Assembly: GCA_964507325.1 (NCBI GenBank)
Contig: CAZDQL010000148.1
Coordinates: 1 to 10,586 of the forward strand
Length of the DNA: 10,586 nucleotides
Direction of reading: 5' to 3'
Source of the DNA: CAZDQL01 sp964507325
GTDB lineage: Bacteria > Planctomycetota > UBA1135 > GCA-002686595
Both the position numbers and the translations under genes were made by a program. The stretch's first letter is position 1. Each line of letters starts with the position of its first letter. The notes below the pieces were generated by a model. That model searched no databases. It was not told the origin of the DNA and worked only from the letters and a program-made list of their open reading frames with translations. Below, piece by piece: positions 6,750-10,586 of this stretch.

Positions 6750-7460
6750 TCAGCCGTCCTCCCGCCGCACCCGCGACACGCCGCTGGCGTCCAGGTCCAA
6801 CGCGGCCGGGCCGCGCAGGACCAACGTCGACGCACCGGAGAGCTCGGCGCGCGCGGTCTCGGAGCAGTACACGCGAGCACAACTCGCGCCGGAGAGGCGG
6901 ATCTCCGCGCGCTCGACCCGGAGCTCTCCGAGCTCGAGGACGCTCGCGCCGCTCCCCTTCGCCCGGAGCTTCTGCGCCTTGCCCTGGGCGCGCACCCGCG
7001 TGGCCGCGGAGAGGGAGAGCGCGAGGGTCGAGGCGTCGAGCCCCGCCACATCCGCGGAGCTGGCCCCCGACAGATCCAGGGCGCGCAGCTCCGGCATCTG
7101 GATCTCGATCACCAGCGGCAGCTCCGTCTCCAGGTCGTGGGCTCCGTCGGTGTCCACCTCGAGGGTGTTGCCGCGGACGCGGGTCCGCACCACGTCGAGC
7201 AGGTTCTCGTCCCCCGACACCATCACCCTCCACTCTCCGCCGATGCCGATGCGCGCGTCGAGGGCGTGTGAGACGCGCACCGAGTGGAACTCACCCTCCT
7301 CCCGTATCTGGTAGGCCTCGACCCCGTTGCCCCGCAGGGGGGTGCGCTGGGATCGGTAGGGGCGGTAGTACCCGGAGGAGCCGCCGATGTGGACGATGCA
7401 GCCGGCGAGGGTGGTCAGGGAGAGGAGACAGGCGGCGCCGAAGAAAGTTCTGGCGTTCAT
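6750..7460 (-). CDS. DUF2807-type beta-helical lipoprotein
   Basis: The 236-residue product has a lipoprotein signal peptide: Arg4, a hydrophobic core, and lipobox LAGC with Cys21 as the probable lipidated residue. Residues 47-125 resemble the start of the DUF2807 'head GIN' domain (GEFHSVRVSHALDARI, then ENLLDVVRTRVRGNTLEV). From about 125 on, a SGAS-like turn recurs at 131, 151 (SAAT), 170, 190, 208 and 226 (SGVS), a spacing of 18-20 residues expected for rungs of a right-handed beta-helix. Two Cys (194 and 199) sit in one rung. No enzymatic motif is visible; DUF2807 proteins are envelope-associated and of unknown function. No Shine-Dalgarno precedes the ATG. The serine hydrolase gene lies upstream on the same strand, 117 bases away, so co-transcription is possible but not shown. 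Confidence 0.88.
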   Translation of the reverse strand: MNARTFFGAACLLSLTTLAGCIVHIGGSSGYYRPYRSQRTPLRGNGVEAYQIREEGEFHSVRVSHALDARIGIGGEWRVMVSGDENLLDVVRTRVRGNTLEVDTDGAHDLETELPLVIEIQMPELRALDLSGASSADVAGLDASTLALSLSAATRVRAQGKAQKLRAKGSGASVLELGELRVERAEIRLSGASCARVYCSETARAELSGASTLVLRGPAALDLDASGVSRVRREDG

Positions 7461-7577
7461 GGTTCTAGGGGATCGTGGGGGAACAGGAACGACAGGATGG
7501 GGTGCGGGCTACGATCGCCGGGCTCGGTATTGCGCGGAATCTCCCGTTCTTCGCCGCCGCATCCCCCTCCCGGGCCC

Positions 7578-8957
7578 TCACTCCACCTTCTTCGCCACCA
7601 GCTCCAGACCCCCTTGGTAGAGGGTGACCCCCGTGGGCGCGCCCTCCTCGTCCAGCTCGAAGACGAGCCGCGCCTCGACCGCGCGGTAGTACCACTCCGT
7701 TTCCGAGGCGGGATAGACCGGCACCGCCGACTGGAAGGACATCTGGGACATCAGCGACCCCTCCTCGAGGGTGATCTCCATGTCCTGGAAGAGGCCGAAG
7801 CGGTACTTGCCCAGGTAGCGCGCGAGCACCTCCGGGGCCAGCTTCGCCACCGGGCGGATCGGGTTCTCGCCCACCTCCTCCCCGGAGGCCAAGGCCCACA
7901 GTTGCTGGGCGAGCCGGCCCACCTCTCGCCCCGGTGAGTTGTTGAGGAAGACCACCGCGCAGCGCCGATCGAGGTCCACCGCGAGCGACGCCGAGTACCC
8001 CCCCGTGCGGCCGTTGTGCAGGACGGCGCGCCGCTCGGGGAGCAGATGCCAGCCGAGTCCCACGCGCATGGCCCCGTCCTCGGGGTCGAAGCGCACCTCC
8101 TGGGCTGAGCGCAGCACCTCGCCCAAGGTCCCCTCGGGGGGATCGAGGGTGGCGCGGGCGAAGGTCAAGAGGTCGTCGACCGTCGAGCGCAGGGCCCCGG
8201 CGGGGGCCAGCACCCCGAAGGCCCACTCCACCTCGGGTCGCCGGTCGGGGTCGTAGGGGGCGGCCAGGCGCGAGCGCTGCTCCTCGGAGAGCTCGATGCA
8301 GGTGTCGTCGAGGCCCAGGGGAACCAGGAGGTGCTCGATCAGGAGCTCCTCGTAGGGGCGCTCCTCGACGCGCACCAGGACCTGCCCCAGGAGCCCCGCG
8401 GCGAGGTTGCTGTACTCGTAGCGCTCACCGGGGGCGCGCCGCAGTCGCTGCTTGGGGAGGGTCGCGAAGAGACGCTCCAGGTCGTAGTCCACGTAGGGGC
8501 GTCGCGGATCCGCGGGATCGAAGTTCCCCGGCATGCGCGGCAGGGCCGAGGTGTGGGTCGCGAGGTGCCAGAGCTGGATCGGTTGCTCCTCGAAGACCGG
8601 CAGGTGGGCCTCCTCGGGCAGGTGGTCGTTGACCTCGCCCTCGAGGGTCACGCTTCCCCGCTCGACCGCGTCCGCGAGCAGGAGCCCGGTGAAGACCTTG
8701 GTGATCGAGCCGATCTCGTAGAGGGTGTCCCCGTCCGGCCGGCGGCCGCTGCCCAGCTCCGTCTCCCCGAACCCGCCGACCCAGACCTCTCCATCGCGCA
8801 GGATGCCGGCGGCGAAGCCCACCGCGACCTGCGCCTCGGCGACGTGCTGGCAGAGGGCCTCGGCGCGCGCGGCCAGGTCCGGTCGCGCGGTCGGAGTCGG
8901 CGCCGGCTGCTGGGCCGCCCCGGCCAGGATCAAGAGGATCGAGGGGATCAGTTGCAT
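7578..8957 (-). CDS. exported serine hydrolase, beta-lactamase/class C (PBP-like) family
   Basis: The 459-residue product has the three active-site motifs of the class C beta-lactamase/esterase/DD-peptidase superfamily: SITK (Ser84 nucleophile, Lys87), YSN (Tyr182-Asn184) and HNG (314-316) replacing the KTG triad, as in many non-lactamase members. EIGSITKVFTG and HLATHTSALPR (131-141) are typical. Residues 374-459 form a beta-rich tail like DUF3471 (APEVLARYLGKYRF, then VFELDEEGAPTGVTLYQGG). The N-terminus (1-16) is hydrophobic with an AGA-A cleavage-like site but no basic residue, so it is a weak signal peptide; no better upstream start is visible in frame. Such proteins are usually periplasmic or surface esterases or peptidases; antibiotic resistance should not be assumed. 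It lies 79 bases after the FG-GAP gene on the same strand. Confidence 0.92.
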   Translation of the reverse strand: MQLIPSILLILAGAAQQPAPTPTARPDLAARAEALCQHVAEAQVAVGFAAGILRDGEVWVGGFGETELGSGRRPDGDTLYEIGSITKVFTGLLLADAVERGSVTLEGEVNDHLPEEAHLPVFEEQPIQLWHLATHTSALPRMPGNFDPADPRRPYVDYDLERLFATLPKQRLRRAPGERYEYSNLAAGLLGQVLVRVEERPYEELLIEHLLVPLGLDDTCIELSEEQRSRLAAPYDPDRRPEVEWAFGVLAPAGALRSTVDDLLTFARATLDPPEGTLGEVLRSAQEVRFDPEDGAMRVGLGWHLLPERRAVLHNGRTGGYSASLAVDLDRRCAVVFLNNSPGREVGRLAQQLWALASGEEVGENPIRPVAKLAPEVLARYLGKYRFGLFQDMEITLEEGSLMSQMSFQSAVPVYPASETEWYYRAVEARLVFELDEEGAPTGVTLYQGGLELVAKKVE

Positions 8958-8997
8958 GGCTGTTCCGCTGTTCGCGGGGTTCGTGCTCGACTCGGCA

Positions 8998-9014
8998 GCG
9001 CGATCGTGGCGCGC
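8998..9014 (-). terminator. weak hairpin after the FG-GAP gene
   Basis: GCGCG (8998-9002) and CGCGC (9010-9014) can pair around a seven-base loop, 22-39 bases past the FG-GAP stop and before the serine hydrolase start. There is no T tract and the stem is short, so a chance GC palindrome is about as likely as a terminator. Confidence 0.2.
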
Positions 9015-9036
9015 CTGTCATACGAGTCCAGGATGG

Positions 9037-10586
9037 CTACTTCTCACACTCGTCCGGTACACCGTTTCCGTCGGCGTCTTCGCTCGATCCGCTGGCAATG
9101 TCACAGGCATCCAGGATGTCATTCGCGTTGCAGTCCTCACCGTCCACTGCCAGCAGGTAGGCCGCGCCGGAGGATGATGAGAGGTCGTCGTCACCATACG
9201 CCCCAGCCAGCAGGATATCCCCAGCCAGCGCGACGTCGCTCCCGAAGTAGTCGTCGTCGCTGCCATCGGTTGCCTCTATCCGGCGCTCCTCCCACCAGAC
9301 GACCCCATTGGAGCGGAAGATGTAGACGACTCCTTCATCGCCTTCCTGGATGTCACGGGCTCCGATCGCGAGAAGTCCGTCCTGCAGGGCCAGTGACGTG
9401 CCGAAGATGTTCTTGGGCTTCGCATCCTTGGCCGTGAGCTTCTGTTCCTGAGTCCAGCCGCATTCGTCGGCCCGAAATACATAGACGGCTCCCGAGTTGC
9501 ACTCGGGGTCATCTGGGCAGGCGTCGTCATCCCGGACGGCGGAGACCACTGCGACGTTCCCGTGGAGATCCACCGTGCGCCCGAAGAAGTGGTCCTCGGT
9601 GGCATCGAGCGGCGTCAGGACGGACTCCAGGTACCACTGGCCGGAACCGTATCTGTAGACGAGAGCCGCACCGGTTCCGCAGTTCGTCTCCGGAGTGCAG
9701 CCGACATCGCACCCGAAGGCCCCCACCAGGATCCGATCCCCGCTGACAGCGATGTCCCATCCGAAGTAGTCCCCCTTGGCAGCTTGCGGAGCGTGGAGCT
9801 TGGCCTCTTCGACCCAGACCTGCCCGACCCGGCGGAACACGTAGACGGAACCCGACTCCAAACCGGCGTCGTCGTCTCCCGTGGCCCCTACGGCGATGAC
9901 GTCCCCATCCACTGCCACGGAATGACCGAAGTGGTCGTAGTCCTGGCCGTCCTCGGCCTGGAGGATCGCTTCCTCTTGCCAAGAGCCTTGGGTGGAGCGG
10001 AAGACGTAGGCCGCCCCTCGGCTGGCTGGGGTCGGGGAGGAATCGTCCTCACTCTCGTGGTCGTGCGCCCCCACGACCGCCAGCCCGCCACGCATTGCCA
10101 CGGCCCGGCCGAAGCGATCGCCTCCGGTCCCATCGTGCGCGAACAGCTTCTCCTCGAAGACCCAGCTCCCCGCCTCCTCCCGGAAGACGTACGCCGCGCC
10201 GGCGTCGAAGCCCTGGTCGTCGTCTCTGTGGGCACCGATGAGCGCGACGCTCGTGTCGAGCGCTACTGCGATACCGAAGGTGTCGCCATGCCCGCCGTCC
10301 GGAGCGGTGAGCTTCGCCAATTCGCAGTGCATATCCGACGACCCCCCGTAGCAATCATCGGGCAGGCCATCGCCATTCGCGTCAACACTGGCCCCAGAGA
10401 GGATGTCACAGGTGTCGGGAGCTTGATTGCCATCACAGTCCGGACCATCGACTAGGAATGCGTATCCGGCTCCGGCCAGGTACTCACCCTCAGGTCCCTC
10501 ACGACTACTGCATCCGATCAGTGCTAGGCTCTGGTCAAGAGCAAGGGCCCCACAAGTTCCCCACTTGCATCCCGTGACCGAGTAGA
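9037..10586 (-). CDS. FG-GAP beta-propeller secreted protein with dockerin-like motifs (5' end outside window)
   Basis: The frame is open from the TAG at 9037 to the right edge, giving 515 visible residues; the Met at 10332 is internal, because coding resemblance continues through it. Seven FG-GAP-like repeats begin at visible residues 103, 158, 219, 274, 334, 394 and 447 (FGIAVAL, FGRAVAM, FGHSVAV, FGWDIAV, FGRTVDL, FGTSLAL, FGSDVAL), each with GAxxDDD and a closing 'GAAYVFR'-like strand, matching one seven-bladed integrin-type propeller. Residues 480-513 form a Cys-paired motif with two EF-hand-like Asp/Asn loops. A second copy at 45-78 follows the end of an earlier propeller blade (GALALDQSLALIG at 11-23). 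The signal peptide must lie off-window. The gene looks less GC-rich than its neighbour: lines 9361-9420 and 10381-10440 are 60% and 57% GC against 73% for 8161-8220. A secreted or cell-surface, Ca-binding protein is inferred; its ligand is unknown. Confidence 0.9.
   Translation of the reverse strand, partial: YSVTGCKWGTCGALALDQSLALIGCSSREGPEGEYLAGAGYAFLVDGPDCDGNQAPDTCDILSGASVDANGDGLPDDCYGGSSDMHCELAKLTAPDGGHGDTFGIAVALDTSVALIGAHRDDDQGFDAGAAYVFREEAGSWVFEEKLFAHDGTGGDRFGRAVAMRGGLAVVGAHDHESEDDSSPTPASRGAAYVFRSTQGSWQEEAILQAEDGQDYDHFGHSVAVDGDVIAVGATGDDDAGLESGSVYVFRRVGQVWVEEAKLHAPQAAKGDYFGWDIAVSGDRILVGAFGCDVGCTPETNCGTGAALVYRYGSGQWYLESVLTPLDATEDHFFGRTVDLHGNVAVVSAVRDDDACPDDPECNSGAVYVFRADECGWTQEQKLTAKDAKPKNIFGTSLALQDGLLAIGARDIQEGDEGVVYIFRSNGVVWWEERRIEATDGSDDDYFGSDVALAGDILLAGAYGDDDLSSSSGAAYLLAVDGEDCNANDILDACDIASGSSEDADGNGVPDECEK
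9046..9147 (-). repeat. dockerin-like Ca-binding motif, C-terminal copy
   Basis: These 34 codons (VDGEDCNAN to GVPDEC) carry two Asp/Asn-rich loops and three Cys. Twenty of 34 residues match the internal copy at 10351-10452, with no gaps. The pattern recurs at the ends of secreted planctomycete proteins; anchoring by a cohesin-like partner is unproven. Confidence 0.8.
10351..10452 (-). repeat. dockerin-like Ca-binding motif, internal copy
   Basis: This is a 34-codon copy of the C-terminal motif (VDGPDCDGN to GLPDDC), 435 residues upstream in the same frame. It is followed by a short Gly/Ser linker (YGGSSD) and the seven-blade block. Here the motif acts as a linker between two propeller units, not as a terminal tag. 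Confidence 0.8.

Noticed and set aside
7461..7577. Possible small gene or terminator in the 117-bp gap between lipoprotein and hydrolase genes
   Set aside because: The only open frame there (7387-7620, plus) overlaps the ends of both genes in antisense. The repeated CGGGCT is a direct repeat and not a hairpin.
9037..10332. Met at 10332 as the start of the FG-GAP protein
   Set aside because: The frame remains open to the window edge, and the upstream codons encode a second dockerin-like motif and part of a propeller blade.
1..10586. RNA genes, CRISPR arrays, insertion sequences, prophage or defence genes
   Set aside because: No tRNA-like cloverleaf, regularly spaced repeats, terminal inverted repeats or transposase, integrase or defence motifs were seen in either strand.

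Overview
The window comes from a very GC-rich bacterium. Several traits point to the Planctomycetota: an ECF-type sigma factor fused through one membrane segment to a long extracytoplasmic string of carboxypeptidase-regulatory-like domains, an FG-GAP surface protein ending in the Cys-rich 'DC-N-x-N ... D-x-C-D-I-x-S-G ... G-x-P-D-E-C' dockerin-like motif, and an MJ0042-style zinc-ribbon membrane protein. A myxobacterial or other high-GC origin cannot be excluded from sequence alone. Six of the seven genes have no recognisable Shine-Dalgarno sequence, or their start lies beyond the window.

Layout, left to right. (1) 16-1281, minus: stand-alone arginine deiminase-like enzyme with the catalytic residues in place but a substituted substrate-carboxylate arginine. 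(2) 1363-2553, plus: membrane-anchored SGNH/GDSL-like protein, divergent from the deiminase across 81 bp. (3) 2562-5519, minus: 985-residue membrane-tethered sigma factor, convergent with the SGNH gene over 8 bp that hold a hairpin touching one of the stop codons. (4) 5679-6737, plus: zinc-ribbon, multi-pass membrane protein of unknown function, divergent from the sigma factor across 159 bp. (5) 6750-7460, minus: DUF2807-type beta-helical lipoprotein, convergent with (4). (6) 7578-8957, minus: exported serine hydrolase of the beta-lactamase/class C family with a DUF3471-like tail. (7) 9037 to the right edge, minus: 3' part of a large secreted FG-GAP beta-propeller protein with two copies of a Ca-binding dockerin-like motif 435 residues apart.

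No complete operon or pathway is present. Most products are envelope-facing (anchored esterase-like protein, membrane sigma sensor, zinc-ribbon membrane protein, lipoprotein, exported hydrolase, propeller protein). The only regulatory gene is the membrane-tethered sigma factor. Its divergent zinc-ribbon neighbour is the most economical candidate for a target or partner, but that is inference. There is no rRNA, tRNA, CRISPR array, insertion sequence or phage gene. No gene-free stretch exceeds 159 bases. The long open frames opposite the real genes are GC-codon shadows.
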